Shown here: positions 19,762-28,503 of the stretch, in pieces
Layout of the letters: the number at the start of each line of letters is the position of its first letter
Position numbering within the stretch: the stretch's first letter is position 1
Program-made: the position numbers and the translations under genes
The notes under the pieces: model-generated
The model's input: only the letters and a program-made list of their open reading frames with translations
Databases searched by the model: none
What the model was told of the DNA's origin: nothing
Source: an uncultured Sphingomonas sp.
GTDB taxonomy: Bacteria > Pseudomonadota > Alphaproteobacteria > Sphingomonadales > Sphingomonadaceae
Reading direction: 5' to 3'
Assembly (NCBI GenBank): GCA_946482655.1
Contig: CAMLSA010000010.1
Coordinates: forward strand, 1-47,458
Length of the DNA stretch: 47,458 nucleotides

Positions 19762-21294
19762 TCAGTTTAGAAGCAGTGCGGCCACGACGCCAGCCGTCGC
19801 CGCGAGCAGCGCCACTGCGGCGTAGCGCCAGCCCGTGCCGATGCGGATCACGTGGACCTCGCGGATCGGCGGCGGAGGCGGGGCCCCTCCAGGTGGAGGG
19901 AATTGCGCTTCGATGCGGCGGATGAGATCGGGCAGCCCGGCCAGTGTCCTGAGGTCATCGACGATCCGGTCGGCGAGCCAGGCTTCGGGGCCGAGTTCGG
20001 AGCGCAGCCATTCCTTTACGAAGGGGCCCGAGGTCTCCCACATGTTGAGATCCGGATCGAGCTGTGTCGCGACGCCCTCGACCATCACCATCGTCTTCTG
20101 GAGCAGCAGCAGATGCGGCTGGGTCTGCATGTCGAAGTCGCGGGTGATCGCGAACAGCCCATCGAGCATCTGGCCGATCGAAATGTCCTTGGCGGCGAGC
20201 CCGCGAATCGGTTCGCCGACCGCCCGCAGCGCGGTGGTGAATTCGCCGACATTATGGTGCGGCGGCACATAGCCCGCCTCGAAATGGATCTCGGCCACCC
20301 GCCGGTAATTGCCGGTGATCAGACCATGGAGTATCTCCGCGAGCCACAGCCGCGCGCGCCGGTCGATCCGGCCCATGATGCCGCAGTCGATCGCGGCGAT
20401 TCGTCCGTCCGGCAATGCGAACAAGTTGCCTTGGTGGAGATCGGCATGAAAGAAGCCGTCGGCGATCGTCTGACGTAGGAAGGCCTGGACCAGCAGCGTG
20501 GCGAGCGCCTTGCCGTCATGCCCCGCCTCGGCGAGCGCGGCGCGGTCGGCGAGCTTGATGCCTTCGACCCATTCCATCGTCAGCACCCGGCGCGACGAAC
20601 GGCTCCAGTCGATCGCGGGAATAACGAAGCCGGGCACCGCCGCCATGTTCTCGGCCAGCTCGGAGGCCGAGGCGGCCTCGCGCCTGAGATCCAGCTCGCG
20701 CGCGGTCCATTGGCGGAACGTCGCGATCACCAGCTGCGGGCGCAGCCGCGTCAGCTCGCCGCCCATCAGCTCGGCATGGGCGGCCGCCCATTCATAGGTC
20801 TCGATCGCCCGGGCGAATTCATCTTCGATGCCTGGCCGCAGCACCTTGACCGCGACCATCCGGCCATCGGTGGTCACGGCACGGTGGACCTGGGCGATGG
20901 AGGCCGCACCGACCGGCTCCTCGTCGAACGACGAGAACATCGCCTCGATCGGCCGCTCGAGACCCTGCTCGATCGCGGCGCGGATCGCGGGGAAGGGAGC
21001 GGGAGGAAGCGCGTCCTGCAGGCGGAACAGCTCTCTGGCGGCTTCCTCACCGACCAGGTCGGGCCGCGTCGCCAATGCCTGGCCGAGCTTGATCGCCGCG
21101 GGGCCGAGCGCTTCAAAGGCGTCGGCATAGGCGGGCTGCCTGGGGATGCGCGCACCGAGCCGCGCGATGCGGATCAGCCGGCGAACGGGGGGAGGTGTCA
21201 GCGCGTCGCGCTCGATCCCGCGCAGCGCACCATGGCGCGCGAGCGTACGGCCCCAGCGCACGAGGCGCCAGATATGGATCAGGCTGCTGGTCAA
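19762..21294 (-). CDS. ubiB: UbiB atypical kinase for ubiquinone synthesis
   Basis: 510 residues. UbiB/ABC1/ADCK-type kinase-like fold, with the family KxGQ motif (AAIKLGQALATRPDLVG) and the Ala-rich nucleotide loop (GAASIAQVHRA). The catalytic region HADLHQGNLFALPDGRIAAIDCGIMG is present, and a C-terminal pair of hydrophobic segments ends in AALLLN. It supports coenzyme Q synthesis at the inner membrane, apparently by ATPase rather than protein-kinase activity. Its start overlaps the ubiE stop by 4 bases. Confidence 0.95.
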   Translation of the reverse strand: MTSSLIHIWRLVRWGRTLARHGALRGIERDALTPPPVRRLIRIARLGARIPRQPAYADAFEALGPAAIKLGQALATRPDLVGEEAARELFRLQDALPPAPFPAIRAAIEQGLERPIEAMFSSFDEEPVGAASIAQVHRAVTTDGRMVAVKVLRPGIEDEFARAIETYEWAAAHAELMGGELTRLRPQLVIATFRQWTARELDLRREAASASELAENMAAVPGFVIPAIDWSRSSRRVLTMEWVEGIKLADRAALAEAGHDGKALATLLVQAFLRQTIADGFFHADLHQGNLFALPDGRIAAIDCGIMGRIDRRARLWLAEILHGLITGNYRRVAEIHFEAGYVPPHHNVGEFTTALRAVGEPIRGLAAKDISIGQMLDGLFAITRDFDMQTQPHLLLLQKTMVMVEGVATQLDPDLNMWETSGPFVKEWLRSELGPEAWLADRIVDDLRTLAGLPDLIRRIEAQFPPPGGAPPPPPIREVHVIRIGTGWRYAAVALLAATAGVVAALLLN

Positions 21295-22022
21295 ATCTTC
21301 CAGCCGCTATGGATCGCCACCAATCCGCCGAGCATCGGCTCGACCTTGGTCTGCACGAAGCCGGTCTCGGCGATCTCGGCCCGGAAAGCCTCCATTGTCG
21401 GGAAGCGGCGAATCGATTCGATCAGATAGCGATAGCTCTCCTCGTCCCCGGCGAGCAGCTTGCCGAGCCGCGGGACGACCCGGTGCGAATAGGTATCATA
21501 GGCTTCCTTGAAGCCCGGCCACAGCGTGGTCGAGAATTCGAGGCAGAAGAACCGGCCCCCTCGCTTTAGCACCCGATGCGCCTCGGCGAGCGCCTTGGCG
21601 CGGTGGGTGACGTTCCGGATCCCGAAAGCGATCGTATAGGCGTCGAACCTGTTGGCGGCGAAGCTCAGCTGCTCGGCGTTCTGCTCGGACCAGGAGAGCC
21701 CTTCGACATGCTTCTTGGCGGCGCGCTCCCTGCCGACGTCGAGCATTGCCGGATTGATGTCGGAAACCGTCACACTCGCTCCCGATCGGGCGAGCCGGAA
21801 GGCGATGTCGCCGGTGCCGCCCGCCATGTCCAGAATGGCTTCACCGGCGCGGGGCTTCACCCGCCGGACGAGGCGATCCTTCCAGAGGCGATGCATGCCC
21901 GCCGACATCGCGTCGTTCATCAGGTCGTAGCGGCCCGCCACGCTGCGGAAGACCTCGCCGACGCGTGCGGTCTTCTCGTCGGGCGAGACATCGGTGTAGC
22001 CGAAGGAAACGGTGTCGCTCAT
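21291..22022 (-). CDS. ubiE: Demethylmenaquinone/2-polyprenyl-methoxybenzoquinol methyltransferase
   Basis: 243 residues from the ATG at 22022; a longer open frame upstream is antisense to mutM. It is the C-methyltransferase of ubiquinone (and menaquinone) synthesis. SAM-binding motif I is ILDMAGGTGDIAFRLA, the UbiE signatures are VFRSVAGRYDLMNDAMSAGMHRLWK and GIRNVTHRAKALAEAHRVLKRGGRF, and the C-terminal RFPTMEAFRAEIAETGF is typical. First gene of the ubiE-ubiB-coaBC-dut unit and divergent from mutM. Confidence 0.96.
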   Translation of the reverse strand: MSDTVSFGYTDVSPDEKTARVGEVFRSVAGRYDLMNDAMSAGMHRLWKDRLVRRVKPRAGEAILDMAGGTGDIAFRLARSGASVTVSDINPAMLDVGRERAAKKHVEGLSWSEQNAEQLSFAANRFDAYTIAFGIRNVTHRAKALAEAHRVLKRGGRFFCLEFSTTLWPGFKEAYDTYSHRVVPRLGKLLAGDEESYRYLIESIRRFPTMEAFRAEIAETGFVQTKVEPMLGGLVAIHSGWKI

Positions 22023-22191
22023 TGGCGACGCTCTAGCGGCAGCTTGCCGCACCCGCAAACCCAACCTAACTTGCTGTCGTCGCCCCGGCGGATAGCCAGC
22101 GCCGCCATGGTCTTGGAGCGAACCCTTTCCTTCCGGCTGTGGCGGCCCCGATATTCGCCGGGGCGACGATTTTGCTGGTGAGTCCGTCCGA

Positions 22192-23004
22192 ATGCCCGAG
22201 CTTCCCGAAGTCGAAACCACAGTGCGCGGCCTCCGTCCGGCGCTCGAGGGCCGGCGCCTGATCCGGGTCGAGACGCGGCGCGCCGATCTGAGGCGGCCAT
22301 TCCCCGCCGATCTGCGCCAGCGGATGACCGGTGCGACGATCACCGGCTTCGGTCGTCGCGCGAAATATGGGCTGATCGAGACCGACCGCGACGATGTCAT
22401 GATCTTTCACCTCGGCATGTCGGGACGGTGGCGCATCGATCCGAGCGACATCGGCGCGCATGATCATCTCATTCTCGAGACCGAGGAGGGACGGACTCTC
22501 GCACTGTGCGACCCTCGCCGTTTCGGATCGGTCGATCTGATTCGCAAGGAGGATCTTGCCGATTTCCCGGCATTCATGGCCCTTGGTCCCGAGCCGCTCG
22601 GTCCGGGTCTCAGCGGCGCCTATCTCGTCGGCGCGCTCGATGGCCGCTTTGCGCCGATCAAGGCGATGCTGCTCGATCAGCGGATCGTCGCGGGGCTCGG
22701 CAACATCTACGTCTGCGAGGCGCTGCATTTGAGCGGCATCGCGCCGGGCACCGTGTCGGGGCGGATCTCGCGCAAGCGGCTCGACCGGTTGGTCGATGCT
22801 ATTCGAGAGGTTCTGACTGCCGCGATCGAGGCCGGAGGCTCGACGCTGCGCGACTATGCCCGTCCCGACGGCGAGCTCGGCTATTTCGCCAAGCAATGGC
22901 TGGTCTATGGCCGGGAAGGGGAGATCTGCCGTTGCGGCGCGACGGTCGCCCGGCGTGTCGATAGCGGCCGTTCCACCTTCTACTGTCCCAAATGCCAGAA
23001 GTAA
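22192..23004 (+). CDS. mutM: Formamidopyrimidine-DNA glycosylase
   Basis: 270 residues, the usual length. It excises 8-oxoguanine and ring-opened purines. The processed N-terminus PELPEVETTVRGL gives the catalytic Pro and Glu; the beta-turn Lys is in RRAKYGLIE; the H2TH region has LLDQRIVAGLGNIYVCEALH; and the C-terminal zinc finger has CRCGATVARRVDSGRSTFYCPKC. It is the first gene to the right of the divergent mutM/ubiE gap, and rpsT and dnaA follow. Confidence 0.97.
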   Translation: MPELPEVETTVRGLRPALEGRRLIRVETRRADLRRPFPADLRQRMTGATITGFGRRAKYGLIETDRDDVMIFHLGMSGRWRIDPSDIGAHDHLILETEEGRTLALCDPRRFGSVDLIRKEDLADFPAFMALGPEPLGPGLSGAYLVGALDGRFAPIKAMLLDQRIVAGLGNIYVCEALHLSGIAPGTVSGRISRKRLDRLVDAIREVLTAAIEAGGSTLRDYARPDGELGYFAKQWLVYGREGEICRCGATVARRVDSGRSTFYCPKCQK

Positions 23005-23018
23005 GGGCGGTTCGAAGG

Positions 23019-23047
23019 TTGACCCCGGCAAGCCGCCTGTGTATTGG
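23019..23047 (+). promoter_or_regulatory. Candidate promoter of rpsT
   Basis: TTGACC (23019) and TATTGG (23042) are 17 bases apart. The -35 is good and the -10 is weak. A GAGTC (GANTC) site follows at 23069-23073. Confidence 0.3.
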
Positions 23048-23112
23048 CGCGGCCTCCCGGCGTGGGCTGAGTCTCACCCGTTTCTGTCATTCAAGATAGG
23101 GTTTGAACGAGC

Positions 23113-23376
23113 ATGGCGAATACGCCGCAGGCAAAGAAGCGCATCCGACGCAACGATCGTCGCGCCGAAATCAACGGTGCCCGGATCAGCCGGATCCGTA
23201 CCTTCGTGAAGAAGGTCGAAGCCGCGCTCGCCGCTGGCGACAAGACCGCGGCGGCCACTGCGCTCGCCGCCGCGCAGCCCGAGCTCTTCCGTGGCGTCGC
23301 CAAGGGCGTCGTGCACAGGAACACCGCTGCTCGCAAGTTTTCGCGTCTCACCAAGCGGCTCTCCGCGCTAGGCTGA
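23113..23376 (+). CDS. rpsT: 30S ribosomal protein S20
   Basis: 87 residues, normal length. It is strongly basic with the S20 opening [17 protein letters not shown] and the later [18 protein letters not shown]20 binds 16S rRNA early in 30S assembly. A strong intrinsic terminator follows at 23413. rpsT directly upstream of dnaA is a well-conserved alphaproteobacterial arrangement. Confidence 0.97.
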   Translation: MANTPQAKKRIRRNDRRAEINGARISRIRTFVKKVEAALAAGDKTAAATALAAAQPELFRGVAKGVVHRNTAARKFSRLTKRLSALG

Positions 23377-23412
23377 CCGCCCGGGCGGACTTTTCACATG
23401 GATGTAACGATA

Positions 23413-23441
23413 GCCCGCCGGCAGAGATGCCGGCGGGCTTT
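23413..23441 (+). terminator. Intrinsic terminator after rpsT
   Basis: GCCCGCCGGC, loop AGAGAT, GCCGGCGGGC: 10 perfect GC-rich pairs followed by TTTGT. It separates rpsT from dnaA, so dnaA needs its own promoter. Confidence 0.9.
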
Positions 23442-23483
23442 GTCATTGAGCCGCCATCGAAACGTAACCATCGGAATTAGCTT

Positions 23484-23687
23484 GATTCGTCTGAAGCTGA
23501 TTGGTTAACTAATTGCGAAACAACAAGAAAAATTTATTCAGCGACGGAGGCCCAGCTTAGCGTGTGTCAACCCCATATTGCGGGCCGGTTACAAAATAGA
23601 TGCTCTTGATCCGCATCGGGGCTTCTCCATAGAGTGCGACTCACGGTCGGAGAGCGATTCTGTCGCAGCCGGCTTCAGGGACGATTC
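23484..23687. promoter_or_regulatory. GANTC methylation-site cluster in the dnaA leader
   Basis: The 350-base gap between the rpsT terminator and dnaA has GANTC at 23484, 23638, 23656 and 23683; three fall within 50 bases. GANTC is the CcrM target in alphaproteobacteria, and in Caulobacter methylation at the dnaA promoter affects its transcription. No DnaA boxes of TTATNCACA type were seen, so an origin here is not supported. Nothing else is recognised in the gap. Confidence 0.6.
23606..23635 (+). promoter_or_regulatory. Candidate dnaA promoter
   Basis: TTGATC (23606) and TAGAGT (23630) are separated by 18 bases. The GACTC site at 23638 would fall at about the transcription start. Both hexamers match the consensus at four of six positions, so this is tentative. 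Confidence 0.3.
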
Positions 23688-23781
23688 GGTGATGGGTGGC
23701 CCGGAGGCGCAAGCTTCCGGTTGGGGGGGTGCTTGCCCTTTAGTTTGGGCTTTGTGTGGGGGAGCGGGCAGCGGCCGCTCG

Positions 23782-23788
23782 GGAAGGA
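23782..23788 (+). promoter_or_regulatory. Ribosome binding site selecting the GTG start of dnaA
   Basis: GGAAGGA lies 6 bases before GTG at 23795. An earlier in-frame GTG at 23756 has no such site and would add 13 residues unlike DnaA. Confidence 0.65.
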
Positions 23789-23794
23789 TGCTGC

Positions 23795-25222
23795 GTGTCT
23801 GAGGAACTCGGGGGATTGGACCTGAACGGTGCGCCGCTGATCGGTGGTGGTGTCGATGTCGCGCTCGCCCAGGCCTGGGAGACGATCCGGGCAGGCCTGC
23901 GCCGAAGCATCGGGGTCAGGACCTTCGACGGCTGGCTCAAGCCACTCGCTCTCGGCGAATGCGACCTTGCGGCGGGCACGCTCAAGCTCATCGCCCCCAG
24001 CGAGTTCATGGCCAACTGGGCTACCACCCATTTCGTCGAGCATCTGCTCCACGGTTGGCGTGCCTTGTTGCCGCAGGTGCGGCATGTCTCGATCGTTCCC
24101 GCCTCGAGCACCGAGCGGCCCGCCCTGTTCTCGGCCGAGGTGGTCGAAACCGGCGCCGACGCCGATGAGGCTGCCGTCATCGAGTCCGGTCCGCGCTGCG
24201 GCACCCCGCTCGAAGATCGCTACACGTTCGACAGTTTCGTGGTCGGCAAGGCCAATGAGGTCGCCTACAACGCCGCGCGCACGCTGGCCGAAGGGGGCAA
24301 GCTCGTCTTCAACCCGCTCTTCCTGCATGGCGGTACCGGCCTCGGCAAGACCCACCTGATGCATGCGATCGGCCATGAATATCTGGCGCGCCATCCGGGC
24401 GCCAGGGTCGTCTATATGTCGGCCGAGAAGTTCATGTTCGAGTTCGTCTCGGCGATGCGCGCCAAGGACACGTTCAGCTTCAAGCAGCGGCTGCGCGCGG
24501 CCGACCTGCTGATGATCGATGATGTCCAGTTCATCGCGGGCAAGGAATCGACCCAGGAAGAATTCTTCCACACGATGAACGAGCTGATTTCGGCCGGCCG
24601 ATGCCTGGTGATCAGCGCCGATCGCTCGCCCCAGGATCTCGACGGCATCGAGAGCCGCATCTTGTCGCGCCTGTCCTGGGGACTGGTGGCGGATGTCAAC
24701 CCGGCCGATTTCGAGTTGCGGCTCAACATTCTGACCCGCAAGCTGCAGGGCATGCCGCAAGCCAATGTGCCCCAGGACGTGGTGATGTTCCTCGCGCGCA
24801 GGATCAGCGCTAATGTCCGCGAACTCGAAGGCGCGCTCAACCGGGTCGTCGCCTATGCGGCGCTGTCGGGCAAGCCGGTCGATGTCGACTTCACCCAGGC
24901 GACCCTCGCCGACATATTGCGCGCCAACCAGCGGCGCGTGACGATCGACGAGATCCAGCGCAAGGTCTCCGACCATTACCGCATCCGCCAGGCGGAGATG
25001 TCGAGCGCCAGGCGCGCGCGCGAAGTGGCGCGGCCGCGGCAGGTGGCGATGTACCTGGCCAAGCAGCTCACGCCGCGGTCGCTCCCCGAGATCGGCCGGC
25101 GCTTCGGCGGGCGCGATCACACGACGGTGATCCATGCGGTCAAGCAGATCGAGAAGCTCCGCCAGACCGACGCCGAACTCGATGCCGACGTGCGGCTGCT
25201 GATCCGGCAGCTCGAGGGCTAG
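23795..25222 (+). CDS. dnaA: Chromosomal replication initiator DnaA
   Basis: 475 residues from the GTG at 23795. Domain I (about 20-100) includes AWETIRAGLRRSIGVRTFDGWLKPL; the linker is short; the AAA+ domain III has Walker A GGTGLGKTHLMHAIG (about 179-193), Walker B LLMIDDVQFIAGKE (about 238) and sensor 1 ISADRSPQDL. Domain IV carries the DnaA-box-binding signature GRRFGGRDHTTVIHAVKQIEKL (about 433-455). It opens oriC and loads the helicase. Transcription is likely its own, with GANTC sites in the leader. Confidence 0.98.
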   Translation: MSEELGGLDLNGAPLIGGGVDVALAQAWETIRAGLRRSIGVRTFDGWLKPLALGECDLAAGTLKLIAPSEFMANWATTHFVEHLLHGWRALLPQVRHVSIVPASSTERPALFSAEVVETGADADEAAVIESGPRCGTPLEDRYTFDSFVVGKANEVAYNAARTLAEGGKLVFNPLFLHGGTGLGKTHLMHAIGHEYLARHPGARVVYMSAEKFMFEFVSAMRAKDTFSFKQRLRAADLLMIDDVQFIAGKESTQEEFFHTMNELISAGRCLVISADRSPQDLDGIESRILSRLSWGLVADVNPADFELRLNILTRKLQGMPQANVPQDVVMFLARRISANVRELEGALNRVVAYAALSGKPVDVDFTQATLADILRANQRRVTIDEIQRKVSDHYRIRQAEMSSARRAREVARPRQVAMYLAKQLTPRSLPEIGRRFGGRDHTTVIHAVKQIEKLRQTDAELDADVRLLIRQLEG

Positions 25223-25276
25223 CATCCGACGATTTTGGATGATGCCCCCCTCGCGCGGAGGATCATTCCGCCCTAC

Positions 25277-25723
25277 ATGGGCTTCATGTCGGCCACGCTC
25301 TACAATGCTCATATCCTCCGCCTGGCCACCAGCATCCCGCACCAGGCCCGCCTGGCCGATCCGCAGGCCACCATCTCCAAGCGGTCGCCGATCTGCGGCA
25401 GCCGGGTGACCGTCGACGTCGTCGTCGACCAAGAGGGCAAGGTCGCCGATCTCGGCCAGGAGGTCCGCGCCTGTGCGCTCGGCCAGGCATCGGCGGCGCT
25501 GATGGGCAAGCATGCGATCGGGCGGACGCCGGCCGAGCTGGCCGCCGCGCGCGACGCGCTGGCCGCCTTCCTGGCCGGCGAGCGCGGCGATCCGGGCGAT
25601 TGGCCCGGCCTCGAGCTGTTCGCGCCGGCCCTGCCGCACGCCGCACGCCATCCTTCGATCCGGCTCGCTTTCGAGGCGGTCGCCGAGGCCGCGGCCGAGG
25701 CCGCCGGCAAAATCGCCCGATGA
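25277..25723 (+). CDS. NifU/IscU-like iron-sulfur scaffold family protein
   Basis: 148 residues from the ATG at 25277; another ATG lies at 25286 and no well-spaced ribosome binding site distinguishes them. SATLYNAHILRLATSIPHQARL followed by PICGSRVTVDVVVDQEGKV and GQEVRACALGQASAALMGKHAIG matches the single-domain IscU-N family of alphaproteobacteria. Two Cys are visible (in ICGS and ACAL); the third Cys of classical IscU is not obvious, so cluster assembly as such is uncertain. Its stop overlaps the start of the antiporter gene (ATGA). Confidence 0.75.
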   Translation: MGFMSATLYNAHILRLATSIPHQARLADPQATISKRSPICGSRVTVDVVVDQEGKVADLGQEVRACALGQASAALMGKHAIGRTPAELAAARDALAAFLAGERGDPGDWPGLELFAPALPHAARHPSIRLAFEAVAEAAAEAAGKIAR

Positions 25724-27504
25724 ACGACACGGCGGGGGCCGCCCTGCTGCTGCGCGACGGCGTATTGCTGCTGGGCGCCGCGATCGTCTTCGTGCTGCTG
25801 TTCCGCCGACTCGGTCTCGGCGCGACCCTCGGCTATCTGGTCGCGGGCGCGCTGATCGGACCGCAGGGACTGGCGCTGATCGGCGACGCCGAATCGAAGC
25901 TCGGCATCGCCGAGCTCGGCATCGTCCTGCTGCTCTTCCTGGTCGGGCTCGAACTCCATCCGAATCGCCTCTGGAGGCTGCGGCGCGACATATTCGGCCT
26001 GGGTCTCGCCCAGGTCGCGGCCTGCGGCCTGGCGATCAGCGCGGTGATCTATTTCGGCACCGGCTTCAGCGGGGCGGCGGCGATCGCGCTCGGTCTGCCG
26101 CTGGCGCTGTCCTCGACCGCGCAGGTGCTGCCTATGCTGCGCTCGGCGGGGCGGCTGAACACGCCGTCCGGCGAGCGTGCCTTCTCGGTGCTGCTGTTCC
26201 AGGATCTCTCGCTGATTCCGCTGATCACGATCATCGCCACCTTGTCGCGCACTCCGCCCGCGCCGGGCACTCCGCCGGGATGGCTTCTAGGCCTCTACAC
26301 CGTGGGCGCCGTGGTCGGGCTGGTGCTGGCCGGCCGCTTCATCCTCAATCCGCTGTTCCGGCTTATCGGCGGCCTCGGCGAACGCGAGCTGTTCGTGGCG
26401 GCCGGGCTGTTTACGGTGCTGGCGAGCGCGGCGGTGATGGAGGCGCTCCACCTCTCGACCGCGCTGGGTGCGTTCATCGCGGGCGTGATGCTGGCGGACT
26501 CGCCCTATCGGCACGAGCTGGAGGCCGATGTCGAGCCGTTTCGTACGATATTGCTCGGCCTGTTCTTCATCGCGGTCGGCATGCTGCTCGATCTGGACGT
26601 CATCGCCGAACGGCCGTTCTTCGTGCTCTTCATGGCCCTGGCGGTGGTCGCGACCAAGACCTTGGTGATGTTCGGGATCGCCAAGCTGTTCGGAGTGTCG
26701 AACCGCGGTGCGCTCGCCTTCGGCCTGCTGCTCAGCCAGGGCGGGGAGTTCGCCTTCGTGCTGTTCGCCCAGGCGCGCGATGCGATGCTGATCCAGCCCG
26801 AGGCCGCCAGCCTGTTCGGTGCGATCGTCACCCTGTCGATGGCGACCACGCCCTTCCTGATGATGTTCTCGAGCCGCTTTCTCAGTCCGCCGCCGTCGCG
26901 AGACGAGCGCCCCGGTCCCGACGGCAGCAACAGTCCCGTGGCGATCGTCGTCGGCTATGGCCGGTTCGGCCAGACGGTGGCGCAGATGCTTCTGGCCGCC
27001 GGCGTGCGGGTCAGCCTGATCGACAGCGAGACCGAGCAGATCGACGTCGCCAGCCAATTCGATGTCAAAGTTCATTATGGAGACGGCACGCGGGTCGATC
27101 TGCTGCGGCAGGCGGGCGCCGAAGATGCGCGCGCGATCATCTTCTGCATCGACGGAGAGCGGCTCGCGAAGGCGGAGCTCCAGCCGATCCTCGATGCCTT
27201 TCCCAATGCGGCGGTGCTGGTGCGCGCGTTCGATCGCGTCCACATGATGGTGCTCGCGAAGCTCGACATCGCCGGCGCGGTGCGCGAAATGTTCGAATCC
27301 GCGGTGGTGCTGGGTCGAGGAGCCCTGCAGGCGGTCGGCATCAGCGACGACAATATCGACACGATCGAGGCGGAGTATCGCCGCCGGGACGGGTCGCGGC
27401 TCGAGGCGCAGATCGACAGCGACGATGTCGGCGCCCGCCGCGACATGATGTTCAGTCCCGAACGCAGCCTCGATCTCGACAAGGCGGGGAGGATAGCACC
27501 ATGA
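25720..27504 (+). CDS. KefB/KefC-type monovalent cation:proton antiporter
   Basis: 594 residues. The N-terminal CPA2 exchanger domain has about 12 hydrophobic segments (LGYLVAGALIGPQGLALIG, LLLFLVGLELHPNRLW and LGAFIAGVMLADSPYRHELE). A C-terminal TrkA-N/RCK domain (about 405-530) opens with the NAD-binding VAIVVGYGRFGQTVAQMLL. Such proteins export K+ under control of nucleotide or glutathione adducts. The ligand here is unknown. It overlaps the Fe-S-like gene upstream and DUF423 downstream by 4 bases each, so the three are co-translated. Confidence 0.92.
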   Translation: MNDTAGAALLLRDGVLLLGAAIVFVLLFRRLGLGATLGYLVAGALIGPQGLALIGDAESKLGIAELGIVLLLFLVGLELHPNRLWRLRRDIFGLGLAQVAACGLAISAVIYFGTGFSGAAAIALGLPLALSSTAQVLPMLRSAGRLNTPSGERAFSVLLFQDLSLIPLITIIATLSRTPPAPGTPPGWLLGLYTVGAVVGLVLAGRFILNPLFRLIGGLGERELFVAAGLFTVLASAAVMEALHLSTALGAFIAGVMLADSPYRHELEADVEPFRTILLGLFFIAVGMLLDLDVIAERPFFVLFMALAVVATKTLVMFGIAKLFGVSNRGALAFGLLLSQGGEFAFVLFAQARDAMLIQPEAASLFGAIVTLSMATTPFLMMFSSRFLSPPPSRDERPGPDGSNSPVAIVVGYGRFGQTVAQMLLAAGVRVSLIDSETEQIDVASQFDVKVHYGDGTRVDLLRQAGAEDARAIIFCIDGERLAKAELQPILDAFPNAAVLVRAFDRVHMMVLAKLDIAGAVREMFESAVVLGRGALQAVGISDDNIDTIEAEYRRRDGSRLEAQIDSDDVGARRDMMFSPERSLDLDKAGRIAP

Positions 27505-27875
27505 GCCGAGGAAGGACGCGGGGCGCCGATCCGCTGGCCGCGCTGCTGGCGCTGTCGGGTGCGATCGCGGTGATCGCGGGCGCCTATGGCGCGCATGGCG
27601 CGGGCGGCAGGGCAGCCGAATGGCTGACCACCGGCGCGCACTATCAGATGATTCACGCCGCCGCCGGTCTCGCGATCATCGGCAAGGGCAGGGGCCCCGC
27701 CGCGATGCTGCTGTTCGGCGCCATCCTGTTCGCGGGTACCCTCTACGCCATGGCGTTCGGGGGGCCGAAATGGCTCGGCGCGGTGACGCCGCTGGGCGGG
27801 CTGGCGATGATCCTCGGCTGGATGTGGATGGCGGTGGTCTACCTCAGGGGCCGCCAGGAGCTTTCGCGCAGATAG
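27501..27875 (+). CDS. DUF423 family small membrane protein
   Basis: 124 residues with four hydrophobic helices. It shows the family pattern SGAIAVIAGAYGAHG near the N-terminus, YQMIHAAAGLAI in the middle and the LGAVTPLGGLAMILGWMWMA C-terminal part. Function unknown. ATG at 27501 overlaps the antiporter stop (ATGA). The last 37 bases overlap the minus-strand pseudogene. Confidence 0.85.
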   Translation: MSRGRTRGADPLAALLALSGAIAVIAGAYGAHGAGGRAAEWLTTGAHYQMIHAAAGLAIIGKGRGPAAMLLFGAILFAGTLYAMAFGGPKWLGAVTPLGGLAMILGWMWMAVVYLRGRQELSRR

Positions 27876-28084
27876 CGGGCGATCGCCACCACTTCGGCGG
27901 ACCGCGCGCCATGTTTCCAGGCGTTGCGATTTGGCGCGGGGCGCGCCGCTGCCCTTGCCGCCGTGCATCCGGCATCGCGGGCTGCCGCCCACCGCCGGCG
28001 ACCGGCACGGCGCACCGGCGCGGGTGCGCGCGCCGCATTGGCGAGGATTTCCGGTTGCATGGGGTTGTTCGGCCGATTTTTCAC
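27839..28084 (-). pseudogene. Frameshifted HGGxSTG-type small gene
   Basis: Reading from the GTG at 28084, frame one gives an opening VKNRPNNPMQPEILAN. The expected continuation CGARTRAGAPCRSPAVGG, then CRMHGGKGSGAPR, is in another frame (about 28050 to 27932), and the reading returns to the first frame for NRNAWKHGARSAEVV up to the stop at 27839. The Cys-rich CGARTR...MHGG...NRNAxKHG pattern belongs to small proteins called HGGxSTG-domain proteins in alphaproteobacteria; their role is unknown. At least two frame changes are needed, so the gene is either decayed or affected by base-call errors. Confidence 0.6.
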
Positions 28085-28330
28085 TAAGGGGCTCCAGGGT
28101 GGATCGGCGGGGGTCGATAGGGATGGGGGCGCCGCGCGACCGCTCCGCCACGCGGATGATCTTCATCATCGTCTCCAGCGATGCGCGGCAGCGCGATTGC
28201 GCCCGCAAGGCGAGCCCCGCATAGATCAGCGCTGCGCGCGGCCACCGCGCCCTATTTTCCCGGCGCGTGCCGCCATCCCGGTGAAGATCGCGTCGTAGGA
28301 GAGCGCCTGCGCCATCAATGTTTCGCTCAT
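28085..28330 (-). pseudogene. Frameshifted partner gene upstream of the HGGxSTG remnant
   Basis: An ATG at 28330 starts MSETLMAQALSYDAIFTGMAARAGK. After a frame change (between about 28225 and 28270) the reading continues LIYAGLALRAQSRCRASLETM and then MKIIRVAERSRG. The segment LALRAQSRCRASLE matches the LALKAQxQCRATLE core of a small conserved protein often found just before HGGxSTG-type genes. The first frame hits a stop soon after the break. It is probably the decayed first gene of a two-gene unit. Confidence 0.5.
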
Positions 28331-28503
28331 GCGCGCAAAGGGATCGGCCGGGCTGCGATGCCGTTGCGGTGATCCGCCTATGGACGGGGATCGAGATGAC
28401 GAGCGGCGTAGCGCAAGTGAAGGAAGCCGCGATGGAAAGCCGCCGGTCCACTTTCAGCCGCTTGAGCAGGCCGTCTCTACGTCCGGGTTTCAGCGCAAAG
28501 TGG

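Noticed and set aside
23445..23794. A replication origin next to dnaA
   Set aside because: No TTATNCACA-type DnaA boxes and no AT-rich repeats with DnaA sites were seen. In many alphaproteobacteria oriC lies elsewhere.
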